Of a stretch of 64,000 bases of DNA, positions 28,814 to 37,976 are shown piece after piece. This DNA is from Chloroflexota bacterium (GTDB lineage Bacteria; Chloroflexota; Anaerolineae; Aggregatilineales; Phototrophicaceae): assembly GCA_011525385.1 (NCBI GenBank), contig WTGF01000053.1:26953-90952 (forward strand), written 5' to 3'. Below the pieces are notes generated by a model, which ran no database searches, was not told the DNA's origin, and was given only the letters and a program-made list of their open reading frames with translations. The translations under genes were made by a program, and so were the position numbers. Position 1 is the first letter of the stretch. The number at the start of each line of letters is the position of its first letter.

Positions 28814-29371
28814 ATGTCCTCAGAGGTCCATAGTGTAGAAGTTGCCGGTATCAAGCGCGATCTGCGTTTGATGGAAATCAAACCTGGTGTCAGGATTGCC
28901 ATCCTCAATATATTGGGTGATACCGAATTCGTGAATGCGGTGAGCAAGGCGCTCGCTGAACGGCTGGCGGACAAGCGCATTGATTACCTGGTCACTGCGG
29001 AGGCAAAGTCCATTCCGCTCGCCCACGCGCTAAGCACCGAGATGAATCTGCCCTATGTCGTCTTGCGCAAGACACATAAGCCTTATATGGGCGATGCCTT
29101 GCAAAGCGAAACCTTGAGCATCACGACCGGTAAGCCTCAAACGCTATATCTGGATGAAAAAGACCGCAAACTGGTTTCTGGCAAGCGAATCGCCTTGTTG
29201 GACGACGTGATTTCGACAGGCAGTACGCTGCAGGGCATGCGCCTTATCATAAACAAAGCCGGCGCCGAAATCGTGGCCGAAGCGGCTATCTTCACCGAAG
29301 GCGATCGCGCGCAGTGGTATGACATTGTCGCTCTTGGCCACTTGCCGGTCTGGGTTGATGATAAGGCCTAA
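28814..29371 (+). CDS. apt: Adenine/purine phosphoribosyltransferase family protein
   Basis: VTAEAKSIPLAHALS...KRIALLDDVISTGSTLQGM (PRPP motif). Confidence 0.8.
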   Translation: MSSEVHSVEVAGIKRDLRLMEIKPGVRIAILNILGDTEFVNAVSKALAERLADKRIDYLVTAEAKSIPLAHALSTEMNLPYVVLRKTHKPYMGDALQSETLSITTGKPQTLYLDEKDRKLVSGKRIALLDDVISTGSTLQGMRLIINKAGAEIVAEAAIFTEGDRAQWYDIVALGHLPVWVDDKA

Positions 29372-29386
29372 CGTTTTTCCAACAGA

Positions 29387-30019
29387 TTGGATACAATAGC
29401 GCCGGAGATTGATATATTACGCGGAAGAGTCGCAGTGTCATCGCTGTCCTCGTCGAAATTGACCATCGTCCTTTACTTGGTTGTCATCATCTTCATGGCT
29501 TTTGGCGGGACTATGTTGTACTTGTCCCGGCCCGAACCGACCACAATTACGATTAATCCACCGCTTCCAACAGGGACCAATGCTCCTACCGCGACTCCGG
29601 GACCGATTCTCGTGTACGTGACCGGGGCTGTCATGCTGCCGGAATCTACTCATGAACTGCCTTTTGGCAGCCGAGTCCAAGACGCGATCGCGGCTGCCGG
29701 CGGCTTCGCGGATTCGGCGAACAAGACCTTGGTAAATATAGCCGGTATCTTGCGCGATGGTGATCAAATCCATGTGCCCTCGGTCGATGAACATGGCTTG
29801 ACCCTGCCAACTCCATCGGGGGGCGAATTACTGCGCATCAACACAGCGAGCGAGAACGAATTGCTAAGGTTGCCGGGCGTCGGACCGGCGCTGGCGGGAC
29901 GGATCGTAGCGTATCGCGATGAGATGGGCCGTATTGATAGTTTTGCTGAATTGGACCAGATCTCGGGCATTGGCGAAGCCACCATCGCCAAATGGCAGGA
30001 TTTGATCGCATTTGACTAG
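29387..30019 (+). CDS. ComEA-family helix-hairpin-helix DNA-binding protein with SLBB-like domain
   Basis: TTG start; TM; VYVTGAVMLPESTHELPFGSRVQDAIAAAGGF; C-terminal (HhH)2 LLRINTASENELLRLPGVGPALAGRIVAYRDEMG. Confidence 0.88.
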   Translation: MDTIAPEIDILRGRVAVSSLSSSKLTIVLYLVVIIFMAFGGTMLYLSRPEPTTITINPPLPTGTNAPTATPGPILVYVTGAVMLPESTHELPFGSRVQDAIAAAGGFADSANKTLVNIAGILRDGDQIHVPSVDEHGLTLPTPSGGELLRINTASENELLRLPGVGPALAGRIVAYRDEMGRIDSFAELDQISGIGEATIAKWQDLIAFD

Positions 30020-31101
30020 CGGATGCGCGCACCCGTCGTAGCTTCGAAAAAAAGCGCGCGGGACCAGTTCAAGCGACAATAGACAGTCTCTCCTGGGGAA
30101 AAAGATTGGTCGAGCGGCACCTGAATCTGCCAGCGGCGCTTGCGTAACCAGACCTCAAGCAAGTTGAACTTTTCGGCATAATAGGGTGTGACACGGTCGA
30201 TAGTCGCGGGTATGCCGGTCGCTTTTTCACAGATGAGAATATGATCCGGTCGGATGCCGACGATGACTTCGCAGCCGTTTGGGCGCTGCTGCGGCAGTCG
30301 CGCTCGTCCCATATAGCTGCCATCCCATTCGCCGTCGCTGACGACTCCCCAGAACTTATTTATCGTCGGCGTGCCCAGGAACTCCGCTACAAATAAACTG
30401 TTTGGATTCTCATGCAAGCGCTCGTAAGCGCCTGCTTGGATAATCCGTCCGGCATCCATGACAACAATACGATCAGCGACGCTCATCGCTTCTACTTGAT
30501 CGTGCGTGACGTAGACAAGCGTGACGTTAAACTCTTGTATCAGGCGCTTTAGCTCGACCCGGGCTTGCCCGCGAAACTTGGCGTCCAGGTTGGCGAAAGG
30601 CTCGTCGAAGAGCAGCAATTCCAGGTCGCGCGCAAATGCGCGGGCGATAGACACCCGCTGCTTCTCGCCACCGGAAAGATTCCTGGGGAATCTGCCCATC
30701 AAGCTCTCGATATCGACCCCGGTTATTTTGGCGACGGTTTCGACGTGGGCTGGCACCTCGTCTTCGCGATCGCGCAATCGCAAGAAAAAACCCACGGTTT
30801 TGCGGCTTTCCCAGTGCGGGATCAACACATAGTTCTGGAACACCATACCGATTCCGCGCTCTTCGATGGGAATCGCGTCAAGCGGCACATCGTTGTAATA
30901 GATTTCGCCCGAGTCGGGATGGTCCAGGCCGGCAATTAAGCGCAGCAGGGTCGTCTTGCCGCAGCCTGACGGACCCAGCAGGACTACAGCTTCACCGTTC
31001 TCTATGCGCAGATTGAAGTCCTTAACGGCCAGGACAGGCGTCAGTTTGCGGCTCTTGTCGTAAAAGGTCTTGCTCACGTTCTTGAGCGTGATCGTTCTCA
31101 T
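30016..31101 (-). CDS. ABC transporter ATP-binding protein, MalK/UgpC type with C-terminal TOBE-like region
   Basis: GPSGCGKTTLLRLIAGL; LSGGEKQRVSIARAFARDLELLLFDEPFANLD. MRTITLKNV at 31101 is preferred over the track start at 31188. Confidence 0.88.
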   Translation of the reverse strand: MRTITLKNVSKTFYDKSRKLTPVLAVKDFNLRIENGEAVVLLGPSGCGKTTLLRLIAGLDHPDSGEIYYNDVPLDAIPIEERGIGMVFQNYVLIPHWESRKTVGFFLRLRDREDEVPAHVETVAKITGVDIESLMGRFPRNLSGGEKQRVSIARAFARDLELLLFDEPFANLDAKFRGQARVELKRLIQEFNVTLVYVTHDQVEAMSVADRIVVMDAGRIIQAGAYERLHENPNSLFVAEFLGTPTINKFWGVVSDGEWDGSYMGRARLPQQRPNGCEVIVGIRPDHILICEKATGIPATIDRVTPYYAEKFNLLEVWLRKRRWQIQVPLDQSFSPGETVYCRLNWSRALFFEATTGARIR

Positions 31102-31203
31102 TCGTTCTTGCCCGGCGTCAGATTCTCCTGAATAGCATAACACAAGCCGCTCGACAGGCCGAAGCGGCCGGGAATCGTGAGGGCGCATTTCAGATTATTG
31201 GCA

Positions 31204-31498
31204 GGTCAAGCGATCCCTAACCGGTGGAAAGCATGACCAACCACAAAGACACAAAGAACACAAAGTAAATGAGGCAATTCTCTTTGCGCTCAGCAAGACC
31301 AAGTTGGTCGTGCAAAAAAGCGAGCCTTGTAGGGGCGACCAATCTGGTCGCCCGCTGCCGCCGCGACTTGTGGTTTCGGGCGACATACTATGTCGCCCCT
31401 ACACGCCACGTATTTTTTGCATTACTTACTTGCACTTGCTTTTGTGCATTTGTGGTGAAATGAGTTGATTTAATTTCAACCGACTTCGATACATTACC
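31204..31498 (+). repeat. MITE-like repeat family A, diverged/composite copy A4
   Basis: Right end TGTGGTGAAATGAGTTGATTTAATTTCAACCGACTTCGATACATTACC matches A1/A3; left end diverged (GATCCCTAACCGGTGGAAA); extra 76-bp IR inside. Confidence 0.65.
31328..31403. repeat. Nested 76-bp inverted-repeat element
   Basis: 12-bp perfect terminal IR TGTAGGGGCGAC / GTCGCCCCTACA enclosing hairpins GGGCGACCA-ATC-TGGTCGCCC and GGGCGACATA-C-TATGTCGCCC. Confidence 0.8.
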
Positions 31499-31582
31499 GG
31501 GAATCGTGAAAGCCACGACATCATAGCTTATCCGGGCTTGCTTGCTGTATAATGAACTTCGTGTCACGCGCGCGTACATTGG

Positions 31583-32569
31583 ATGTTGAGAAAATGGAGC
31601 GGGACTTTGAAGCAAACGATTCAACCGGATCTGATACCGGTGACCACGTCCGAGGAATGGCAGCCTGATCCCAAGAGCCCGCGGCGTCGTCCGCCCTGGA
31701 TTCGCGTCCGAGCGCCAAGTGGCGAGACCTACGAGCAGGTGCGAGGGCTGATGCGGGGCAAGACCTTGCACACAGTCTGTGAAGAAGCGCAGTGCCCAAA
31801 CCTGGGCGAGTGCTGGGGCCGTGGCACGGCGACGTTCTTGATGATGGGAGATACCTGCACGCGCAGTTGCGGATTCTGCGACATTAAGACGGGATTGCCG
31901 CAACCGCTAGATTGGGGCGAGCCTAATCGTGTAGCGGAAAGCGTGCGCGCGATGGGACTACAGCATGTGGTGATCACCAGCGTTAACCGCGATGACCGTC
32001 CAGATGGCGGCGCGCCTTTGTTCGCCATGGTCATCCGCAGGATCCGGCAATTGCAACCGGGCTGCTCGATTGAGGTTTTGATTCCTGACTTCAAGGGCAG
32101 TGAAATGGCCTTGAAGATCGTCATGGACGCGCAGCCGGAGATACTCAACCACAACGTTGAAACCGTAGCTCGCTTATTCAAAAAAGTGCAGCCGCAAGAC
32201 AAATACGAGTGGGCGCTTGCCACCCTGAAAAACGCCAAGGCAATGGACCCGCTTGTATTGACAAAAAGCGGAATCATGCTTGGTCTGGGTGAATCCTTGG
32301 CCGAAGTGCGAGAGACGATGCGGGATTTGGTGAATATCGGAGTGGATATCTTGACCGTCGGGCAATACCTGCAGCCGAGCAAGCAACATCTTCCTATCGA
32401 GCGTTATTATACGCCTCTGGAATTCGACCAGTTGCGGGAGGCCGGGCTGGATATGGGCTTCAAATGGGTCGAGAGCGGTCCCTTGGTGCGCAGCAGTTAC
32501 CGGGCGGAGCGGCAAGTGCGAGAACTGTCGCGGCTGGATCATTTCCGGCTGCGTGAATCCAGCGGCTAA
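31583..32569 (+). CDS. lipA: Lipoyl synthase
   Basis: [14 protein letters not shown] and [16 protein letters not shown] cysteine motifs; RSSYRAE C-terminus. Confidence 0.95.
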   Translation: MLRKWSGTLKQTIQPDLIPVTTSEEWQPDPKSPRRRPPWIRVRAPSGETYEQVRGLMRGKTLHTVCEEAQCPNLGECWGRGTATFLMMGDTCTRSCGFCDIKTGLPQPLDWGEPNRVAESVRAMGLQHVVITSVNRDDRPDGGAPLFAMVIRRIRQLQPGCSIEVLIPDFKGSEMALKIVMDAQPEILNHNVETVARLFKKVQPQDKYEWALATLKNAKAMDPLVLTKSGIMLGLGESLAEVRETMRDLVNIGVDILTVGQYLQPSKQHLPIERYYTPLEFDQLREAGLDMGFKWVESGPLVRSSYRAERQVRELSRLDHFRLRESSG

Positions 32570-32680
32570 TGGACTGGCTTCGCAGGTTCTGATTGCTTGA
32601 CTTGCGCATAGACCGGCATTGCGGTCCTTAGCTGCAGCGGTTATAGTTTTGCTACGCAAAGTAAGGTATGAGGTGTTGCC

Positions 32681-33274
32681 ATGAGCGCGTTTTTCGCGGG
32701 CCGCCGCGGCCAGCCGGATGCCGAATCACAAGAAGCAGTCACTGTATTGCCTGTGGGTCAGCCAGTCGGCTTCGACACAGTCATCGGATCAAATAGTGAG
32801 ACCGAAGGCAGTTTTACCAGTTCGGGCAATGTGCGCATGGACGGCAAATTTACCGGCACGCTCGAGATTGAAGGCAACATTTTGGTTGGAGAATCGGCCG
32901 ATATCCGAGCCGATATCAACGCGCGCAATATCTCCATCGCCGGCACTGTGCGCGGGAACGTGGCGGGGAATAAGGTGCAACTGTTACGTACCGGGCGCAT
33001 ATGGGGGGACATTAGCGCATCGGCGCTGACCACGGAAGAAGGGGCTTTTATCGACGGCAAGATCACAATGATGGGCCACTCAGCGACGCAGCCGCCGACC
33101 GACGAGGACCTGATCGATCAGGAAGACCTGGTGAGAGTGCTGGACGATTCCAATGCAAACTTGGACGATGACAGCAATGCATTGATTGAAGAAGCGGAAA
33201 TCATCTCGAGCAATGGTGAAACCAGTAGTGTCATTGATAAAGATGACGAGAAAAACGACGAAAGCAAAGATTAG
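32681..33274 (+). CDS. Bactofilin (polymer-forming cytoskeletal protein) with acidic C-terminal tail
   Basis: GSFTSSGNVRMDGKFTGTLEIEGNILVGESADIRADINARNISIAGTVRGNV beta-helical repeats. Confidence 0.88.
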   Translation: MSAFFAGRRGQPDAESQEAVTVLPVGQPVGFDTVIGSNSETEGSFTSSGNVRMDGKFTGTLEIEGNILVGESADIRADINARNISIAGTVRGNVAGNKVQLLRTGRIWGDISASALTTEEGAFIDGKITMMGHSATQPPTDEDLIDQEDLVRVLDDSNANLDDDSNALIEEAEIISSNGETSSVIDKDDEKNDESKD

Positions 33275-33372
33275 CTGAAGAACTATTAAGCGAGTCTTCG
33301 CTTGTAAAATCCATGCAGAATGATTGCCTCAGTAACTCCACGTAAGTAATGAGAATTTGAAAAGGCCTTCAT

Positions 33373-33432
33373 TCAACCCCACCCCCGGCCCCTCCCCGAA
33401 GCATCGGAGAGGGGGAGCGCATTCGGCGGGAC
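33373..33432. repeat. GC-rich intergenic hairpin repeat family C, copy C1
   Basis: CAACCCCACCCCCGGCCCCTCCCCGAAGCATCGGAGAGGGGGAGCGCATTCGGCGGG. Confidence 0.7.
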
Positions 33433-33535
33433 TAAGATTACATCCAAAACTTTCTCTACAAATGAGAGTTTTTCGCATTATTTTATTGGTATTACTTCCG
33501 GGAGCCGGTATTTGCATGGCGCCTGAACTGTTAGA

Positions 33536-34306
33536 TCAGATAGCGCTTGAAGTCAATCCGCCATCCACAACGAAGACGCCGCCCGAGGTGAAGTCCGAAG
33601 CTGGCGAGGCCAGGTAGAGCGCCAGTCCGGCGATATCGGAGGGATGCCCGATCCGGCCCGCCGGTGTTTGCGCGATCACCCCACCCAATAGATCGTCGTT
33701 TTCCCAAATCGCGCGCGCGAACTTGGTCTTGATCAGTCCGGGCGCCAAGGCGTTCACTTGTATATTGTCGGCACCCAGTTCAAGGGCCAGGGTCTTTGTC
33801 AAGCTGATAATCCCGGCCTTTGTGATGCTGTATATGCCTTGATATCGTCCCGGATTTATGCCGACGATAGACGCAATATTGATGATTTTCCCGCCACCAC
33901 CCGCTCGCATGTGTCGAACAGCAGCCCCCGTTAGCCATACATTGCCCATGAGATTGACCTCTATCGTCTTGCGCCAATAGCTGTCGTCCGCCTCGAGAAT
34001 GCTGCCGAAATGGGGATTGGTCGCTGCGTTGTTCACCAGGATGTCGAGCTTGCCGAAGCGCTTGATCGTTTCACTGACCAGCGCGTTCAGGGCTGCTTTG
34101 TCGCCATTATGCGCTGCGATGGCGACAGCGATACCACCGGTTGTCCGAATCGATTCCGCCACCTCATCAAGCGCCTCCTGCTTGCGACTGGCAAGCACAA
34201 CTTTTGCGCCAGCATCAGCAAAGGTCTCGGCAATGGAGCGGCCGATTCCACGGGACGCGCCCGTCACCATTGCAACCTTGCCGGTGAGATTAAACTGTTC
34301 GCTCAT
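33536..34306 (-). CDS. SDR-family oxidoreductase
   Basis: VTGASRGIGRSIAETFADAGAKVVLASR; NNAATNP; YSITKAGIISLTKTLALEL; start MSEQFNLTG at 34306. Confidence 0.92.
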   Translation of the reverse strand: MSEQFNLTGKVAMVTGASRGIGRSIAETFADAGAKVVLASRKQEALDEVAESIRTTGGIAVAIAAHNGDKAALNALVSETIKRFGKLDILVNNAATNPHFGSILEADDSYWRKTIEVNLMGNVWLTGAAVRHMRAGGGGKIINIASIVGINPGRYQGIYSITKAGIISLTKTLALELGADNIQVNALAPGLIKTKFARAIWENDDLLGGVIAQTPAGRIGHPSDIAGLALYLASPASDFTSGGVFVVDGGLTSSAI

Positions 34307-34370
34307 GTCTTGAGCCTCCGAATTGGCCGTCCTGCCGAGAAATGTCTCAGCGCAGTTCGGTTTGCGCCGA

Positions 34371-35051
34371 TCAACGCGGGTGGCGCGGGATAGCGCCGAG
34401 GACAGATATGCCGAGCTTTTGCAGGTCGTCTTTATGGTGAATCCGCAAATCAAGGTATTCGGCCAAATATGCCAGCACGAGACCGATAAACAAGCCGAGC
34501 CCCAAACGCAGGACTGGCGCCAAACGGTTCGTCAAGGGCGGCGGCGCCGGAGCGATTACGGGCTGGTCGAGAATGGTGACTTGCGCGGGCTGGCCACCGA
34601 GTTGCGGAAAGTAGGTCTGGTTGCGACTGCCCAAGACAGCCGTGGCGGCCTCGGCAATACTTTGCAGCGATTCCGCATTGCTATGGCCGAGGTAAATGAC
34701 GCCAATGCTGCGCGCGTTGTCGGCAGCGATGCCCAAGCGCGCCATATCGATTGCAGGGTCGGCGAGCCATTCGACGATTTCATCCCGAAAGCTGCCGCTG
34801 CGCACCCAATCGGTAAAGGCATTGACCGTCAATTCGGATGCCAGCCAGACATCCTGATAATCGCCGTCTCGTTGAGGCAGGATCAGTTCCTGCGCCGCGC
34901 TATACCTTATCTGCGCGCTGAAGCCCGCGGCACTGGTAGCGGGCTCTGCTGCGATCAAACCGGCGATCACAAGCGCTCCGCTGAGCGCCACCGGCGCAGC
35001 AACCAGCCACCAGCGGCGGAAAAGCACACGCGCCAGCACCGTCAGTTCCAT
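34371..35051 (-). CDS. Wzz/chain-length-determinant-like protein
   Basis: N- and C-terminal TM helices around an extracytoplasmic region; C-terminal LAEYLDLRIHHKDDLQKLGISVLGAIPR. Confidence 0.75.
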   Translation of the reverse strand: MELTVLARVLFRRWWLVAAPVALSGALVIAGLIAAEPATSAAGFSAQIRYSAAQELILPQRDGDYQDVWLASELTVNAFTDWVRSGSFRDEIVEWLADPAIDMARLGIAADNARSIGVIYLGHSNAESLQSIAEAATAVLGSRNQTYFPQLGGQPAQVTILDQPVIAPAPPPLTNRLAPVLRLGLGLFIGLVLAYLAEYLDLRIHHKDDLQKLGISVLGAIPRHPR

Positions 35052-35070
35052 GTGATTTTTCTCCTATCTT

Positions 35071-35163
35071 CAAGCCGCTCGGCGCGTAACCTGCGAAAAG
35101 GTCAGCCAGGCTCACACAAATAATAAGCCTTCTCGTCGCATGAGCGACGCGGTTTATTAAAAT
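35071..35163 (-). repeat. Family B repeat, copy B4
   Basis: CAAGCCGCTCGGCGCGTAACCTGCGAAAAGG...CTCACACAAATAATAAGCCTTCTCGTCGCATGAGCGACGCGGTTTATTAAA. Confidence 0.82.
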
Positions 35164-36290
35164 AGAGGATCTTGCCAGGCAAAATCCCCGCCATTCTGAT
35201 GCGCATGCCAGGCTTGCTCGACAAAAGCAGTGATTTTCCGGGAAAAGACGCTTGTATCAAATTTGAGCGCATGCCGACGAATCTGCGCGGGGTCGTAAGC
35301 GCCGGCGTCAAACCGCGCCATGACGGACTTCAGGCTGCCTACGGACATGCTATCGAAATGCTCGCCAGTGACGCCGGGCAAGACCGTATCGAGCGCGCCG
35401 CCGCCTTTGAAAGCGATGACGGGTCGCCCGGCGGATTGCGCTTGCACAGTGGTGATTCCAAAATCTTCCAGACCGGGAAACAGAAGCGCTCGGCAGCGGG
35501 CTATGAGCCGGGGCAGATCCTTGTCAGGCACGTAGCCCAGGAATTCGACAGTTTCCCCCGCGATTGATTTCAGCCGTTCCAGATCGCGTCCGCGACCGGC
35601 GATCTTCAAGGGCAGACCCAATTCGCTCGCTGCTTGTACCGCAAGATCAATGCGCTTGTAGGGAATCAGGCGAGACACTACCAAATAGTAATCTTCGATT
35701 TCCATCTGAAGGGCGGGTTGAAAACGCGAGGTATCTACCGGCGGGAAGATGATGCTCGATTCGCGGTCATAAAAGGTCTTGATACGCCGACGTATCGCGC
35801 TGCTGATGGCAATGAAATGCGAAACGCGTTGCGCAGCGGCATAGTCCCAGCGACGCAGCAGATTGACGAGTGGCCGAATTAGCATCTCTGTTGGCTTGCC
35901 CAATCCCTCGCCCCCCAGGTAGTTATCGAGTTGCCAGACATAGCGCGTGGGCGCGAGGCAATAGCAGATATGCACTGTCGAGTCATCAAACTGCAGGCCG
36001 TGGCAGAAGCCGCTTTTGTTGCTCAGCACCACATCAAATTCCTTCAAGTACAGCCCGTTCCAGGCTAAAGGGTAGAAGGGCAAGTAAGGTTGATGTCGAC
36101 GATGAATAATGGGCAAATTATCGATCCATAGCGTGCGGATATCCCATTGCCGATAGCGTTCTGGCATGAGATCCGGCGCAAAGATACTCGTGAAAATTGG
36201 GCTTTGGGGATATTTGTGGACCAAAACCTCGAGTACGTCTTCCGCGCCGCCGATTTGATTCAACCAGTCGTGAACAAGCGCAATCTTCAC
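35157..36290 (-). CDS. GT4-type glycosyltransferase
   Basis: MKIALVHDWLNQIGGAEDVLEVL; VVSRLIPYKRIDLAVQAASELGLPLKIAGRG; PGLEDFGITTVQAQSAGRPVIAFKGGGALDTV. Confidence 0.92.
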   Translation of the reverse strand: MKIALVHDWLNQIGGAEDVLEVLVHKYPQSPIFTSIFAPDLMPERYRQWDIRTLWIDNLPIIHRRHQPYLPFYPLAWNGLYLKEFDVVLSNKSGFCHGLQFDDSTVHICYCLAPTRYVWQLDNYLGGEGLGKPTEMLIRPLVNLLRRWDYAAAQRVSHFIAISSAIRRRIKTFYDRESSIIFPPVDTSRFQPALQMEIEDYYLVVSRLIPYKRIDLAVQAASELGLPLKIAGRGRDLERLKSIAGETVEFLGYVPDKDLPRLIARCRALLFPGLEDFGITTVQAQSAGRPVIAFKGGGALDTVLPGVTGEHFDSMSVGSLKSVMARFDAGAYDPAQIRRHALKFDTSVFSRKITAFVEQAWHAHQNGGDFAWQDPLF

Positions 36291-36361
36291 GCCGAACTCC
36301 AGTTAATCTGAGCCGAATAATACCATAAGTTTGGGACGCGGGTCATTAATGGGAGTTGACT

Positions 36362-37036
36362 CTATGCAGTGCAGGCGCTCAACAATTCGCGCACAGGTTT
36401 AAAGGTTGCGCGGTGGTATTCGCAGGGTCCGTGACGGTCCAGGGCATTGAGGTGCGCTCTAGTACCATATCCCTTGTTTTGGGCGAATCCGTATTCCGGA
36501 TAACGATCTTCCAGCTCCTTCATGTATTTGTCGCGCCAGACCTTGGCAATGATACTGGCGCAAGCGATGCTCAGCGAGAGTTTGTCGCCCTTGACTATGT
36601 TGCGCACCGGGTAATCTTGTTGTTCTGGCCAGGGCAAATAGTCGAGAAACAAACAGTCCGGCGCCACGGGACGCCGTGCGAGCGCAGCACAAAGCGCGCG
36701 CCGCATGGCAAGCTTGGTGGCGCTTATGATGCCGTAATCGTCAATCTCTTTCGCGCCGCTATGACCGATACCCCAAGTACTGGCGATTTCTTTGATAATG
36801 ACGTCGGCCGCCAGGCGCTGGGTGGCATTCATCTCTTTGCTGTCGCGGGCTCCTTTCAGGACTACAGGGAGGTCGTCTCGATGCAGGGGCAGGGCCACGG
36901 CCCCCGCCGCTACTGGGCCGGCCAGCGGACCTCGGCCGGCTTCGTCCATGCCTATGATGACCCGGCATCCAGCCGCAAAATATTCTTTCTCGAAGCGCAG
37001 GCTGGCAGTCTTGGGCGTCCTAGTCTCTCTTTTCAT
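36362..37036 (-). CDS. rnhB: Ribonuclease HII
   Basis: IIGMDEAGRGPLAGPVAAGAVAL; LSIACASIIAKVWRDKYM; NKGYGTRAH. MKRETRT at 37036 is preferred over the long track start. Confidence 0.92.
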   Translation of the reverse strand: MKRETRTPKTASLRFEKEYFAAGCRVIIGMDEAGRGPLAGPVAAGAVALPLHRDDLPVVLKGARDSKEMNATQRLAADVIIKEIASTWGIGHSGAKEIDDYGIISATKLAMRRALCAALARRPVAPDCLFLDYLPWPEQQDYPVRNIVKGDKLSLSIACASIIAKVWRDKYMKELEDRYPEYGFAQNKGYGTRAHLNALDRHGPCEYHRATFKPVRELLSACTA

Positions 37037-37766
37037 AGTCCCCACGACGCCAGTTCTGCCGTATTTCCCAGATTTCGCGCAGCATGTTGATTGAGTCATC
37101 CCATAGGCGCATGGTCGAATAGGGATCGTAATACCAAGTGATCGGCACCTCTTTGATCTTGTAGCCGCGGCGTTTGGCAATATAGAGCAGTTCTACGTCA
37201 AAGCCGATGCCATTCATTTTTTGAACGCCGAAAAGATCAATGGCCGCGGAACGGCTGAACATCTTGAATCCGCATTGCGTATCCTCAAAATCGTCAAGCG
37301 CGGCCAGCTTGATAATCCAGTTATTTATTCTGCCGATCAGGTGTCGATATTCAGGTTCATCCACCCGCTGCGCGCCCGGCGCCTCCCGGCTGGCGATCAT
37401 CAGGTCGAAGCCGTCGCTTGCCGGTGGCAAGAAGCGGGCAATTTCCTCGATGCGCATAGACAGATCCGTGTCGCAAATGAAGCGCCAATCGCCGTTTGCC
37501 GCTAGCATACCTTGTTTGACGGCCAGGCCTTTGCCTCGCATATTATCAGGCGACTGTATAACAGAAATATGGCTGCAGGCCTCCGCAAACTCGCGGGCTA
37601 TTTCAAAAGTGCGGTCTTTGCTCCCGTTTTCCACGATGATGACCTCGAAGGAGTAGTCCTGCTCCTGCAAGTAGGCATTGATCTGTGCCAGACTGGGGGC
37701 TAATCGGCTCTCTTCGTTATGCGCCGGTATCACTATACTTAGGAACGGCGAAGCTTGCTGGCTCAA
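37020..37766 (-). CDS. GT2 glycosyltransferase, dolichyl-phosphate-glucose synthase-like
   Basis: LSIVIPAHNEESRLAPSLAQINAYLQEQDYSFEVIIVENGSKDRT; QCGFKMFSRSAAIDLF; GIGFDVELLYIAKRRGYKIKEVPITW. Confidence 0.9.
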   Translation of the reverse strand: MSQQASPFLSIVIPAHNEESRLAPSLAQINAYLQEQDYSFEVIIVENGSKDRTFEIAREFAEACSHISVIQSPDNMRGKGLAVKQGMLAANGDWRFICDTDLSMRIEEIARFLPPASDGFDLMIASREAPGAQRVDEPEYRHLIGRINNWIIKLAALDDFEDTQCGFKMFSRSAAIDLFGVQKMNGIGFDVELLYIAKRRGYKIKEVPITWYYDPYSTMRLWDDSINMLREIWEIRQNWRRGDYEKRD

Positions 37767-37851
37767 AAAAACAGACTCCTGAATGCGGCTATGCTGGTAT
37801 CCAAAAAGGCTCTGACTTATGATACGTCTATTTCAAGAAATGTACATGGAA

Positions 37852-37938
37852 CAGCCGCTCGGCGGCGGCGAATTTGGGCTATCGCGCTCACACAAAATAA
37901 TAGACTTGCTCGGCTATCGCAAATCGTGGTGTATCAAG
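37852..37938 (-). repeat. Family B repeat, variant copy B5
   Basis: CAGCCGCTCGGCGGCGGCGAATTTGGGCTATCGCGCTCACACAAAATAATAGACTTGCTCGGCTATCGCAAATCG. Confidence 0.72.
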
Positions 37939-37976
37939 TAAGAGTGCCAGGACGCTCGCGCCAGGCTCTCGGCCCT

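Noticed and set aside
33357-33617. ORF on + strand (86 aa) with NPTPGPSPKHRRGGAHSAG
   Set aside because: Derived from the GC-rich family C hairpin repeat and overlapping the SDR gene; not a supported protein.
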